Assembly (NCBI RefSeq): GCF_029504655.1
Contig: NZ_JAQFIL010000001.1
Coordinates: 3,229,001-3,293,000, forward strand
Length of the DNA stretch: 64,000 nucleotides
Source of the DNA: Catalinimonas alkaloidigena
GTDB lineage: Bacteria; Bacteroidota; Bacteroidia; Cytophagales; Cyclobacteriaceae
Direction: 5' to 3'
The position numbers and the translations under genes are program-made. Position 1 is the stretch's first letter. Every line of letters starts with the position of its first letter. This document shows positions 1 to 9,016 of this stretch, piece after piece. Below the pieces are notes generated by a model, which searched no databases, was not told the origin of the DNA, and saw nothing but the letters and a program-made list of their open reading frames with translations.

Positions 1-1312
1 AGAACGTGGCTCCATAAGCTCTTACACCTTCTGTCAGATTCATGCCGTTTACTGCCGCTGTCATAGCGTGTTCTCTCACGCCAAAATGGAAGTTACGTGC
101 AGCATAGTTTTCTTTAGCATATGACTCAGATGATGAAAGGTTTGTATTATTGGAAGGAGCAAGGTCAGCAGATCCTCCAATTAGCCAGGGACATTGTTCA
201 GCGATAAAATTAAGCGCTTTGCCAGAAGCTTTACGTGTGGCCACTGCACCATCTTCTGGCTTGTATACTGGCAGCTTTTCGGCAATACCCTCAGGCAATT
301 TACCATTTCTGGAGGCTTCCCATAGTACTGCTTTATCAGGATAGGATTTAGCGTAAGCATTCCACTGATCCTGCCATTCCTGATGCAGCTTCACTCCTTT
401 TTCTTTCAACGCCTGGTATTGACTCCTTACTTCATCAGGCACATAAAAATACTTGTCGGTAGGCCATCCTAAAAACTTTTTGGAAGCTAAAACTTCTTCA
501 TCACCAAGTGGGGAACCGTGAGCCCCGGCGGTACCTACTTTGTTTGGACTGCCAAATGCAATCTGTGTACGAACCTTGATCAAACTAGGACGACTACTAT
601 CCGCTTTAGCTTCAGCAAGTGCTTTTTCAATCGCATCCAGGTCATTGCCATCTTTGACCTCCAAAACCTGCCACTGAAATGCTTCAAATCTTTTCTTTAC
701 ATCTTCAGTAAAGGCAATAGCCGTATCCCCTTCAATGGAAATCTCATTATCATCATACATGAAGATCAGGTTTCCCAGTGCCATATGCCCGGCCATAGAA
801 GCAGCTTCAGAAGAAATCCCTTCCATTAAGTCACCATCACTGCAAATCCCGTAGACATGATAATCAAAAGGATTAAATTCATCGGCTTTGTAAATCGCTG
901 AGAGGTGTTGCTGAGCGATAGCCATACCTACAGCATGTGCGAAACCCTGACCCAATGGTCCGGTTGTGACTTCAACACCGGGTGTGAGGCCATACTCGGG
1001 GTGCCCCGGCGTGATTGAATGCATCTGACGAAAATTTTTCAGATCATCAATACTTACTTTATATCCTGCCAGGTGAAGAAGACTATACAATAACATACAG
1101 CCATGACCAGCGGAAAGTACGAAGCGGTCACGACCTACCCAATTTGGGTCCTCAGGGTTAAATCTTAGGAAACGGCTCCAAAGCACATGCGCCATAGGTG
1201 CGGCTCCCATAGGCATACCCGGATGTCCTGAATTAGCTTTCTGTACAGCATCCATGGACAGGGTACGGATGGTATTAATACTTAACTGGTCTAAAGTTTC
1301 TGTTTGGTTCAT
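1..1312 (-). CDS. tkt: Transketolase (3' end cut by window edge)
   Basis: Thiamine-diphosphate enzyme of the non-oxidative pentose phosphate pathway, moving two-carbon ketol units between sugar phosphates. The frame read on the minus strand from the ATG at 1312 begins [20 protein letters not shown] and contains [12 protein letters not shown], the substrate/cofactor stretch [14 protein letters not shown] and the ThDP/Mg motif [19 protein letters not shown] followed by NLIFMYDDN, all hallmark transketolase segments in the right order. The frame stays open to base 1 (about 437 codons; the family is usually 650-680 aa), so the end of the pyrimidine domain and the C-terminal domain lie outside. 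The gene downstream on the complement is not visible; a 113-bp gap separates it from the GH65 gene behind it, so it probably has its own promoter. Confidence 0.97.
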   Translation of the reverse strand, partial: MNQTETLDQLSINTIRTLSMDAVQKANSGHPGMPMGAAPMAHVLWSRFLRFNPEDPNWVGRDRFVLSAGHGCMLLYSLLHLAGYKVSIDDLKNFRQMHSITPGHPEYGLTPGVEVTTGPLGQGFAHAVGMAIAQQHLSAIYKADEFNPFDYHVYGICSDGDLMEGISSEAASMAGHMALGNLIFMYDDNEISIEGDTAIAFTEDVKKRFEAFQWQVLEVKDGNDLDAIEKALAEAKADSSRPSLIKVRTQIAFGSPNKVGTAGAHGSPLGDEEVLASKKFLGWPTDKYFYVPDEVRSQYQALKEKGVKLHQEWQDQWNAYAKSYPDKAVLWEASRNGKLPEGIAEKLPVYKPEDGAVATRKASGKALNFIAEQCPWLIGGSADLAPSNNTNLSSSESYAKENYAARNFHFGVREHAMTAAVNGMNLTEGVRAYGATF

Positions 1313-1425
1313 GATCGTTGATAAATGGTATCAATAACAAAATTGAGAGGCAATTAACAAAAAATCCCCAAGTGCATCAACGAAACTTATATCTACTTCT
1401 ACTTTTAGATGAAGGGCTGGCAGAA

Positions 1426-3858
1426 TCAATAAGTTACTGAAACTTCCTCTCCAATTTTAAGCTCGTATAAATGTTTGATATCTTTTATGCCTACTCTGAT
1501 ATGATCTGACCAGCCTTCTTCGTGTCGTAATGTGATCTCCAGCTTGCTAATATGCACATGAAGACACTGTCCACGGAAACGCAGCGACAAAGAAATTGTA
1601 TCAATTTCATTCGGTAAAGAAGGATTGAGCCATAATACGCCCTTTTCGTCTACGTATGCACCAGTGTAGGCTCTCTGCACCATATCTACCGTACCTGCCA
1701 TAGCACCTAAATGTATACCTTCAGCAGTGGTTCCTCCCTGGATATCTTCAAAATCACTACGTAGCGCTTCCTCAAAAAATTTCCAGGACATTTTACGATG
1801 CGCTCTTGCCATCACCCATGAATATACCAATCTGCTCAAACTTGACCCATGAGAAGTTCTTTTTTCGTAATAAATAATATTCTTCTTGATATTGATCGGG
1901 TCAAAAGGATAATTAAGCGTATCAAAAATTTCTTTTAGTTCAAATGATGTAAACAAGTAAAAGAGCATTAATACATCCGCCTGCTTGCTTACTTTATAAC
2001 AATTAGGCGTATCACCTTCACTCTCCAGGATACGGTCCAGCCTTTGGATATTACCATATTTTTCCTTGTACGCCTGCCAATCCAGTTCTTTCAATTGAGC
2101 GTAACCCTCAAACTGTTCAATGATTCCATCTTCAATAAAGGGGATGAACATTTGCTCAGAAATCTCCTTCCACCTCTCCAGAGTATCAATTGTGATTCCC
2201 AGTTTTTTGTCAAGATTCTTAACTACAAATTCAGGGAGCCGTTCATGCATCTTCAGCGATTGTCTCATGACCCAGGCCACCATGATATTGGTATAAGCGT
2301 TGTTATTTAAGCCGGGCTCATCAGAATCCGGATACGAAGTATGGTATTCATCCGGCCCAACTACATTACGTATTTCATATCTTTTTTTCTCTTCACTGTA
2401 ATTGGTGATGCTAGCAAGAAATAAAGTAATGGAAAACATCATTTCAGCCCCATAATCTTCAAGAAAGATCCGGTCATTAGTAATTTTATAATAACTCCAG
2501 ATATTAAAAGCAATGGCAACATTGACATGGCGTTGCAGATGTGTATTGTCAGGTATCCAGCGGCCCGACTCCGGATTGAGGTGGATTTCCTGGGCATTCT
2601 CCTCTCCATTGCTTCCGCTCTGCCAGGGAAACATAGCTCCCTGATGACCATCTGATTGTGCTGATCGTCTTGCTTCTCCCATACGGTAAAAGCGATACTT
2701 CAGCATATTTTGGGTGATAGAGGGCTTCATGTAATTGATGACGGGAAAAATATACAGCTCATCCCACATCAGGTTACCACGATAAGCCTCTCCATGTATT
2801 CCTCGGGAAGGCACACTAACATCTAAGTCCATGGTATTGGGTGATGCTACCTGTAGCAAATGAAAAATATGTAGTCTCAGTAAGACCTGTACGTTGTCTT
2901 TCCCTTTTACCTGAATATCGCAACGGTTCCAGATCGTTTCCCAGGCCAGGTAATGGCTATCCATTAATTCCTGTATGGAAGGGGCAGACTTAACCTTTTT
3001 TTGTGCATCTTCTACAATATTACCAACCCCTGCATCTTTACTGGTATACATGGCAAGCACTTTACTGACATGTACTACCTCCCCTTTTTGGACACTAGCC
3101 TTATAATGATGGGTTAATAAATGATCGTGACTAATAACTTTGCTGTCAAAGGCTGGGTCTTCATTATTGATTGAAACATCGGTGAGAACCGCCTGAGACA
3201 CATATACTTCGGTATTATTTGTCTTGGAATACATAAATAGCCCCTCTTCCTCTTCATCCTCAAATACGCCAGACTCAACTATCTTAAGGTGATCCCCATT
3301 GAGGTCATCATAGCGAGGCACTCCTTTATTTTTTACATTACCATCAATACCTGAAACGATAGTGATTTCACCACTCCAGTTTAGAGGAGTCAATTCCCAT
3401 TTGAGAGCCGCTAGATGACAATCATCCATGGAAACAATTCTTATACTCTTCAGCTTGGTTTCTCTACCTTTTTCGTCTCTGAAAGTAAGCTCATTAATGA
3501 GTTGTCCTCTTTTCAAATCCAGGACCTGACGAAAATCCAGGATATCTACCTGGTCAATTTGAAATGCACTACCATCCTCATGGTGAAAGCTCAGGTATAA
3601 CCAGTTTGGCCAGTTAACGATTGACTCATTTTCAATCTCCTTATCAGCGACTCTGGATTTTAGCTTGTTAAACACTCCGGCGATATAGGTGCCCGGATAA
3701 TGTGCGTTATGCTTGAAATCATAGGAAGCCTCAGCAAACTCAAAAGCGCCTCTGCTGGCAAAATATCCATTGCCTAAAGTGCAGAGAGACTCTCTCAGAT
3801 GTTGTTCTTCTGGTTTATATTGTTGATAGATGATTTGCCAATCATTAAGTTCAGACAT
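1426..3858 (-). CDS. Glycoside hydrolase family 65 protein (disaccharide phosphorylase-like)
   Basis: 810 aa, the usual length for GH65. Family members phosphorolyse alpha-linked glucosides (maltose, trehalose, kojibiose, nigerose) to beta-glucose-1-phosphate; a few are hydrolases. Visible: N-terminal beta-sandwich (about 1-280), (alpha/alpha)6 barrel with the GPDEYH motif, whose Glu504 is at the position of the family's general acid, NNNAYTN just after it, and a loop SHGSSLS (His670) matching the phosphate-binding loop of phosphorylases. That loop favours phosphorolysis over hydrolysis. Its start overlaps the end of the trehalose-phosphatase gene by 8 bp, so they are translationally coupled. 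The order HAD, phosphatase, GH65 is that of the single polypeptide OtsB1 of Mycobacterium tuberculosis. The substrate cannot be read from sequence; trehalose is an inference from the neighbour. Confidence 0.93.
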   Translation of the reverse strand: MSELNDWQIIYQQYKPEEQHLRESLCTLGNGYFASRGAFEFAEASYDFKHNAHYPGTYIAGVFNKLKSRVADKEIENESIVNWPNWLYLSFHHEDGSAFQIDQVDILDFRQVLDLKRGQLINELTFRDEKGRETKLKSIRIVSMDDCHLAALKWELTPLNWSGEITIVSGIDGNVKNKGVPRYDDLNGDHLKIVESGVFEDEEEEGLFMYSKTNNTEVYVSQAVLTDVSINNEDPAFDSKVISHDHLLTHHYKASVQKGEVVHVSKVLAMYTSKDAGVGNIVEDAQKKVKSAPSIQELMDSHYLAWETIWNRCDIQVKGKDNVQVLLRLHIFHLLQVASPNTMDLDVSVPSRGIHGEAYRGNLMWDELYIFPVINYMKPSITQNMLKYRFYRMGEARRSAQSDGHQGAMFPWQSGSNGEENAQEIHLNPESGRWIPDNTHLQRHVNVAIAFNIWSYYKITNDRIFLEDYGAEMMFSITLFLASITNYSEEKKRYEIRNVVGPDEYHTSYPDSDEPGLNNNAYTNIMVAWVMRQSLKMHERLPEFVVKNLDKKLGITIDTLERWKEISEQMFIPFIEDGIIEQFEGYAQLKELDWQAYKEKYGNIQRLDRILESEGDTPNCYKVSKQADVLMLFYLFTSFELKEIFDTLNYPFDPINIKKNIIYYEKRTSHGSSLSRLVYSWVMARAHRKMSWKFFEEALRSDFEDIQGGTTAEGIHLGAMAGTVDMVQRAYTGAYVDEKGVLWLNPSLPNEIDTISLSLRFRGQCLHVHISKLEITLRHEEGWSDHIRVGIKDIKHLYELKIGEEVSVTY

Positions 3859-4651
3859 AAGATAGAATTTGTTTAATAAATTCAGCTACTTGCTTTTGAT
3901 CATTCAGCCCGTATTGTGCATGGGTTTTCTGCTCGTGGTCTTCTATCATCACACTCACTCCAATATCTCTAAGTTCTTTAAACGCATCTTCATCCGTTGT
4001 ATCATCTCCCAGATAAATAGGTAAGCACTTTTCAGCGCTCATATCCAGTTCATCCATGATCCACAACACAGCTTTACCTTTGTTCCAATTAACGGCGGGC
4101 TTGATTTCAATAATGCTTTTCCCTTTATCCCACTTTAAATTTTCACTCTGACTTATTTTTTCTTTTACCTTATCTTCTACCTCGTTTACAAGCGCTGATG
4201 AAGCACCCCGATGATGTACTGCTATAGCAAACTTCTTCTTTTCTATCTTCACAAATTCCTCATCTTTAAACAGTTCCTTCAAGCTATTTGATACAGACTC
4301 TAATTCTGGCAATATTTCGTCTGCTTCTGGATATTGGTGATTCAGATCGTCAGGGCCGGCAATATCAAACCCATGGCTACCGGCATAATAAAGGTTAGCG
4401 AGATTGACTTTATTTTCTATATCCAGGCGATCTCTGCCACTCACAATCGCTACTTTATAAGTGTCGGCAAGCTTTTGTAAGAGTACACGGTTTTCATCAG
4501 TCAAGGCAGCTTTTTCAGGCTTATCAACGATAGGCGCAAGCGTACCATCAAAATCAAAGAAAAAAAGAAATGGTCGTTCACCTTTTTTGTTCATAATTGT
4601 ATCTACATGATCTAATGCAGAAGGAAGTTCATGTGGTTCTTGTAAATTCAT
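3851..4651 (-). CDS. otsB: Trehalose-6-phosphate phosphatase (HAD superfamily)
   Basis: Removes phosphate from trehalose 6-phosphate in the cytoplasm. 266 aa, typical. HAD motif I FFDFDGTLAPI puts the nucleophile at Asp33 and the acid/base at Asp35; VSGRDR is motif II; YAGSHGFDI, the PAVNWNKGKA region and YLGDDTTDEDAF (motif IV, Mg binding) are all characteristic of OtsB. Lies 9 bp after the beta-phosphoglucomutase-like gene and overlaps the GH65 gene by 8 bp. No trehalose-phosphate synthase (otsA) is in the window, so the source of its substrate must be elsewhere. With a GH65 phosphorylase and a hexose-phosphate mutase, the cassette could turn trehalose-P into trehalose, then glucose and beta-G1P, then G6P. 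Confidence 0.93.
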   Translation of the reverse strand: MNLQEPHELPSALDHVDTIMNKKGERPFLFFFDFDGTLAPIVDKPEKAALTDENRVLLQKLADTYKVAIVSGRDRLDIENKVNLANLYYAGSHGFDIAGPDDLNHQYPEADEILPELESVSNSLKELFKDEEFVKIEKKKFAIAVHHRGASSALVNEVEDKVKEKISQSENLKWDKGKSIIEIKPAVNWNKGKAVLWIMDELDMSAEKCLPIYLGDDTTDEDAFKELRDIGVSVMIEDHEQKTHAQYGLNDQKQVAEFIKQILSYV

Positions 4652-4660
4652 CTGTTTAGT

Positions 4661-5380
4661 TTATGGCAAATCATTTAAACTGTTAATGACTAGATCGGCA
4701 CCGACTTCGTGCATTTCCGAAGCATGATTATTTCGGTTAACGCCTATCACACAGGCGAAACCTCCTCTTTTAGCAGCATCTACACCTGCAATGGCATCCT
4801 CAAAAACAACCGCATCTTTGGGATCAACATGAAGTCGGCGGGTAGCTTCGATAAAAATATCAGGATCAGGCTTTCCTTTTAAAGATTGCCTTTTGGCGTC
4901 TGTACCATCTACAATGGTATCAAAGATATCAATGAGGCCAGCACGTTCCAAAACAGGACGGCAGTTTTTACTTGATGATACAACAGCCAGCTTTTTACCC
5001 TCCTTTTTCCATTTATTGATATAGCTCACAGTATCATCATACACTTCAGCGCCATGGGTTTCCAGTAAAGCAAGAAAACGCTCATTTTTTCTTTTACCCA
5101 GCCCATAGACCGTTTTAGCCTGCGTATCATCTTCTTCAGTACCTTCATTTAACTCAATATCACGTGATGCCAGGAAACTGCGAACTCCATCATACCTGGG
5201 TTTACCATCAACATACGTAATATAATCACTTTCACTGAACTGATCTTGCTGGGGAAATTCCGACAGAAAGTCATCAAACATTTTTTTCCATGCTTCCTGA
5301 TGCAATTTCATGGTATGTGTAATGATACCATCTAAATCTAAAATAATAGCTTTACTTTGCTGAATTTTAGTATTTTTCAT
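4661..5380 (-). CDS. Beta-phosphoglucomutase-like HAD hydrolase
   Basis: 239 aa, HAD subfamily IA. Motif I is ILDLDGIIT with Asp15 and Asp17; then a helical cap domain (about 25-110), VVSSSKN (motif II), KGKPDPDIF (motif III) and VFEDAIAGVDAAKRGGF (motif IV). The DLDGII..T start and the EDA-AGVDAA block are typical of beta-phosphoglucomutases, which convert beta-glucose 1-phosphate (the product of GH65 phosphorylases) to glucose 6-phosphate. The cap carries an insertion around residues 55-90 (VDGKPRYDGVRSFLASRDI), a signature also seen in the mycobacterial Rv3400/OtsB1 N-domain type. First gene of a three-gene operon. Mutase versus plain phosphatase activity is an inference. Confidence 0.9.
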   Translation of the reverse strand: MKNTKIQQSKAIILDLDGIITHTMKLHQEAWKKMFDDFLSEFPQQDQFSESDYITYVDGKPRYDGVRSFLASRDIELNEGTEEDDTQAKTVYGLGKRKNERFLALLETHGAEVYDDTVSYINKWKKEGKKLAVVSSSKNCRPVLERAGLIDIFDTIVDGTDAKRQSLKGKPDPDIFIEATRRLHVDPKDAVVFEDAIAGVDAAKRGGFACVIGVNRNNHASEMHEVGADLVINSLNDLP

Positions 5381-5446
5381 GGGTGGAGGTAGCCTTTAAT
5401 ATCTGTTTTACCAAGTCAATTTTTTACAAAAAAATGAAAGGAACAT

Positions 5447-5809
5447 TCATACCTGACTTAGCCACACTCTTGCATCCTCTTTATCGTTAAAAACTTTAAA
5501 GTGAGCTTGGTCAAGCTGCCCCATTTCTTTTATACGATCAATATCTTCTATTCTTTTCCCAGCTGTATAAACTGCAAGTCTGCTAATATCAAGATGTATA
5601 GCTTTGTTCCCATCTAATATTACTTCCTTCACCTGACTAAGATCATAGAGTTCAGGAAGAGGATCATGCGTAAGCATAAATGCTTTCCTTTCCATATCTA
5701 CCTGATTTAATACAGTCTGGTTTAAGGTAATATCAGGATGAAAATTGATTTCCAATACTTCCTTCAGTATGAGAAAATTAGCGTACGTACCATTGCTACT
5801 TCTATTCAT
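5447..5809 (-). CDS. Small STAS/SpoIIAA-like hypothetical protein
   Basis: 120 aa, no signal peptide or membrane segment. The pattern (a short strand region near 28-50, LTHDPLPELYDLSQVKEVILDGNK, then alternating helices and strands ending in KVFNDKEDARVWLSQV) resembles the SpoIIAA/STAS-like proteins of Bacteroidota in which the C-terminal F-x-D-x-x-A-x-x-W-L element closes the fold. These are thought to act as small regulatory or partner-binding modules; no ligand can be stated. Sits 66 bp upstream of the HAD gene on the same strand and may head that operon, or be separate. Function unknown; fold assignment is by pattern only. Confidence 0.65.
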   Translation of the reverse strand: MNRSSNGTYANFLILKEVLEINFHPDITLNQTVLNQVDMERKAFMLTHDPLPELYDLSQVKEVILDGNKAIHLDISRLAVYTAGKRIEDIDRIKEMGQLDQAHFKVFNDKEDARVWLSQV

Positions 5810-5995
5810 AATCTCTGTCAGTCTAGTACTAGCTGTTAACTGTTAAAAAAACCGATTAGGATACAGTCAATTTTTTATTAAATGCATATGTATAAATCAT
5901 CAGTTTAAAAAATTTACTATAGTAACAAGCCAAAGCTTAGCATGTTTTAAAACGCTTTCATCTAAGAGAGTAGTAGAGATATTTTCGCTTTGAAG

Positions 5996-6026
5996 CAAAA
6001 AAAAAAGAGACTATTTATCAATAGCC
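5996..6026 (-). terminator. Rho-independent terminator of the DUF892 gene
   Basis: On the minus strand, downstream of the stop codon at 6071: stem GGCTATT / AATAGTC (7 bp with one G-T wobble, loop 4 nt) followed by TC and a run of ten T. It would end the transcript of the DUF892 ferritin-like gene. Confidence 0.65.
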
Positions 6027-6070
6027 CCTTTCATAAACATACCAAACAATTGGTATTATTCCCTTACTGC

Positions 6071-6598
6071 TTAGTGATTGACACCAGCGGTTTTTGCTTT
6101 TTCATTTATCCCCTCCTTAGCTAAACGATTTAACTTATCATCAGCCATTTTTTCTTCTTCTTCAATTTGACTGATGATTTCGGATACTTCAGTCAAGCCT
6201 AACTGGCGCGCAAAATTATTGGCTGTTCCATAGCCAGCAATTTCATAATGCTCAACACGCTGGGCAGCACCAATCAGTCCCGCATCTTTTATTTCAGGAG
6301 TAGATTTTGATTTAATGATCTCTTGGCCTTCTTTGATCAAGCCTGCCATAGCTTCACATTTTTCACCCTTCATATCTATTTCAAGCATGCTACCTATTTT
6401 GTCCAGTCTTTCTCGTTGAGCTCTGGTTTCGTTAAGATGATCTTGAAATGCTTGTTTAAGTTGAGGGTCACTTGCAGCTTCGGCCATTTTCGGTAATGCC
6501 TCAATCAACTGCGTTTCTCCACTATACAGGTCTCTTAGCTCATAGTGAAGTAGATCTTTAAGATTTAAAAGTTTTTCTGAATTACTGAAAATTCCCAT
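6071..6598 (-). CDS. DUF892 (YciE/YciF-like) ferritin-like stress protein
   Basis: 175 aa. Begins LLNLKDLLHYELRDLYSGETQLIEALPKM, the classic DUF892 start, with conserved Glu/His positions of a four-helix ferritin-like bundle (E-x6-Y-x2-E near residue 20-28, HLNET near 55, RVEHYEIAGYGT near 112, E-x2-E-x2-E near 145). Members related to E. coli YciE/YciF are induced by osmotic or other stresses and may bind di-metal centres. The upstream region (6599-6760) carries two motifs shared with other stress genes in this window: ATATAGTCTATTT (6717-6729, also before the Usp at 13896) and ATACTGCTAAAA (6704-6715, whose complement lies before the DUF892 paralogue at 37105). A terminator follows it. Confidence 0.88.
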   Translation of the reverse strand: MGIFSNSEKLLNLKDLLHYELRDLYSGETQLIEALPKMAEAASDPQLKQAFQDHLNETRAQRERLDKIGSMLEIDMKGEKCEAMAGLIKEGQEIIKSKSTPEIKDAGLIGAAQRVEHYEIAGYGTANNFARQLGLTEVSEIISQIEEEEKMADDKLNRLAKEGINEKAKTAGVNH

Positions 6599-6818
6599 AA
6601 CAAAAAATATTTAAGTTAAAAAAAAATCTCTGATCAAGGTATAAAAAACCTCTACCAAGACAGTGCTAAATGTCGTAGTAAAAATTGGAAATATTGAATA
6701 TAAATACTGCTAAAATATATAGTCTATTTTACTCATTTTATCCGAGTCACACAAAATTTTACCCCAGCATAAGGTTACGTCCGGCATGCGTGATGCCCTG
6801 AGTGGGTAATGCAGTAAC

Positions 6819-7550
6819 TTACATTTCTCCAGGCTGATGATCTCTGCTTTCTAACTCTCCACAGCCCTCAAACTCACCCAAATGGTTTTGTACATTGACA
6901 CGCATTCTGTACCGGATACCCGACATACTGTCCATGCAGTCATTTTCTGAAATATGAGCAGTCAACTCATGTCCATCCTGCGATGTTTTGTATACCCATG
7001 CACTATTTTCCCACTTTGGCTTTACATAAGGGTAAGCCAACTCCTCATGTTCAAAATGATTAAAAATGATGCTATCGGAGGAAATTGTGAGCGACCAAAA
7101 AGGCTCACTTCCACGAAAAGTAAAAGTTTTGCTTTGAGGCAACTGACACGCATTTTGCCCCTCGTATAAAGCTACTTCTATAACTTTAGTTACTGTAATT
7201 AATGGCCTGGCTGCTGCTGAAGCACGCTGAGCAGATTGATCTGCTGATCCATTGATGCGAACAAACATTGCTTCCCCGGAACGCAACCCCAGGCTATCAA
7301 AGGCGGCAGATAGTCTATTTTCACTCGTCTCTACTGCATAAACCTGCCAGGAACTACAATCTTTGAACTCGTTATAGTTATTCCTTTCACGATATATACC
7401 TATAAAATCAGCTTCTACTCTAGTGCCAGATGTATCTGGGCTGTGCATATCAGTAGTTTCTGAATGCTGAGAAGCCTGCTGATTTCCCTGGCAGCTGACC
7501 AAGGCGAATAGCAGAAAAAATGTGACTGTTAATAGGTTAAAAAAATGCAT
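6819..7550 (-). CDS. Lipoprotein with COG3650-type (GTEPFW-like) domain
   Basis: 243 aa. N-terminal signal LLTVTFFLLFALVSC with a lipobox ending at Cys20, so it is likely a lipoprotein. First half (about 45-125) is a small beta domain (YAVETSENRLSAAFDSLG, then VRINGSADQS). Second half carries FRGSEPFWSLTISSDSIIF followed by WENSAWVYKT and ENDCMDSMSGIRYRMRV, the pattern of COG3650 envelope proteins in which a (G/R)(T/S)EPFW core precedes a conserved C-x-D-x-M-S. Cysteines in CQLPQ, NDC and EGC could form disulphides. Role unknown; members are often found fused to or near META-type heat-shock lipoproteins. Confidence 0.75.
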   Translation of the reverse strand: MHFFNLLTVTFFLLFALVSCQGNQQASQHSETTDMHSPDTSGTRVEADFIGIYRERNNYNEFKDCSSWQVYAVETSENRLSAAFDSLGLRSGEAMFVRINGSADQSAQRASAAARPLITVTKVIEVALYEGQNACQLPQSKTFTFRGSEPFWSLTISSDSIIFNHFEHEELAYPYVKPKWENSAWVYKTSQDGHELTAHISENDCMDSMSGIRYRMRVNVQNHLGEFEGCGELESRDHQPGEM

Positions 7551-7627
7551 GATCTCTTTTTTGTTAAAACAAACAAGTTACCATCTACACTTTTTAATTC
7601 GTATAATCATAAAATGTTAGGTGAAAA

Positions 7628-8410
7628 TTAATATTCCTTTTTTATCATATCCAGCAATTGCTGAGGCTGGTCGGTTGTAATAAAATCAAAGCCTTGCTCC
7701 AACAACCACTGCATAACTTTCTTATCGTTTACGGTCCATGAATTTAAGGTAAGTCCTAAATCCTGTGCTTCTTTTATCCATTCAGGATTTTGTTGAAACA
7801 CCTTAAAATGGTAGTCTAATCCCCAGAAACCAGCGTCTTTGGCCTGCTGAGGGTTCAAGTCTCCACTCAGATATGCCACCCTGGCATTTCCATCCATTTC
7901 CACAATTTTTTTGCAGGCATCCAGGTCAAATGAAATGTAATCTACCCACGCTTCAGCCCCCAGCTCTTGAACCAGTTCAACCGATTTTTCAGTCAGCTCC
8001 AAAGTTCTTTCCTTACTTACCTCTGAACTTTTGATCTCAAAAATCAACTTCGTTTTATTTTGCTTCATCCCTTCACGGAGATAATCCTCTACCCTGGGCA
8101 AAGCTTCACCATTGGGCAACTTTATACCAAGCAAATCGCTATAGGTATTTTCTTCTATAGCCATGCTTTCAAGTTCAGCATCGTGATTGGCTACTAGTAC
8201 ACCATCGGCAGTCATCCAGACATCAAACTCACTACCTTCGCAACCTAATGCAATTGCTTTTTGCAATGAGGCTATAGAGTTTTGGGGGAGTTTATTGGCT
8301 TTCCAGGCGCCCCGATGGGCAATCACCTTATTCTGAAGAAATTGAGCATGTATGGAATTACTCATGAATACCAAACTAAAGGTTAAGATAAATATCAGGC
8401 TACTTTTCAT
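7628..8410 (-). CDS. Secreted glycerophosphodiester phosphodiesterase
   Basis: 260 aa with a signal peptide (FILTFSLVFMSNSIHA then QF). Hydrolyses glycerophosphodiesters from phospholipids to glycerol-3-phosphate and an alcohol. Visible catalytic set: VIAHRGAWKANKLPQNS (His-Arg of the active site), GSEFDVWMTADGVLVANHD (metal-binding Glu/Asp and general-acid His), IFEIKSS (Glu and Lys), and the C-terminal SWTVNDKKVMQWLLEQGFDFITTDQP, which is the standard end of the GDPD TIM barrel. Periplasmic by signal peptide. Monocistronic by spacing; the 200-bp region beyond is a divergent promoter zone with the next gene. Confidence 0.93.
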   Translation of the reverse strand: MKSSLIFILTFSLVFMSNSIHAQFLQNKVIAHRGAWKANKLPQNSIASLQKAIALGCEGSEFDVWMTADGVLVANHDAELESMAIEENTYSDLLGIKLPNGEALPRVEDYLREGMKQNKTKLIFEIKSSEVSKERTLELTEKSVELVQELGAEAWVDYISFDLDACKKIVEMDGNARVAYLSGDLNPQQAKDAGFWGLDYHFKVFQQNPEWIKEAQDLGLTLNSWTVNDKKVMQWLLEQGFDFITTDQPQQLLDMIKKEY

Positions 8411-8643
8411 TTCTATGATTGATGTAAATTTCTACAAAGTATTTCAGAAAATATCTTCATAAAGCTAGTGTATAGCAGTGCGATCTACAACCACTTTGTT
8501 TTAAGAAAGTGTTAAGCCCTTATATTCGCTTTAGCGCTCAGCCTTAGTGTTCGCAATCATTTCCACATTATTTACGTTTAAAATTATTCTCAATTTAAGT
8601 ATCTTACACCTTGGCAAGCATAATAGAAAATGAATTTGTTTGT

Positions 8644-8979
8644 ATGAATAAGTCAGAGAAGAAACTGTACAATCATTTGTATTACCGCAGAAAAAAAGAA
8701 CAGATAGATAGAGAAAGAGATGCAGGTAATATCTCTAAAGCCATTCTCAACCTGGAAGCTATTCAAAATGAGGTTACCAGCAGACATTTACAGGCGCCTT
8801 CGGAATACAGCAAGATGATACTGGAAAATCTGGAACGCCCCATTAAGGTGCTCCGGCAATACAAAAATTTAAAAGATCAGTTTGACAGGCGCATAGAATA
8901 TATTTTAGGTCTTGTAAAATCTGCGATTATTTTCAGTGAACAGGAGCAAAAACAAAAAGACGAAGATGATGAGCTGTAA
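8644..8979 (+). CDS. Hypothetical coiled-coil protein upstream of recD2
   Basis: 111 aa from the ATG at 8644; the frame can be extended 33 bp to a TTG at 8611, but the ATG gives the more natural MNKSEKKLYNHLYYRRKKEQ start. Highly charged and helical, with several Lys/Arg/Glu-rich heptads, ending in an acidic tail EQKQKDEDDEL. No signal peptide, no membrane segment, no recognised domain. It lies 37 bp before the helicase gene and is probably co-transcribed with it. Function unknown. Confidence 0.7.
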   Translation: MNKSEKKLYNHLYYRRKKEQIDRERDAGNISKAILNLEAIQNEVTSRHLQAPSEYSKMILENLERPIKVLRQYKNLKDQFDRRIEYILGLVKSAIIFSEQEQKQKDEDDEL

Positions 8980-9016
8980 AGCATAAAGAATTTTCAGTCT
9001 TTGAGTCAAAAACAGC

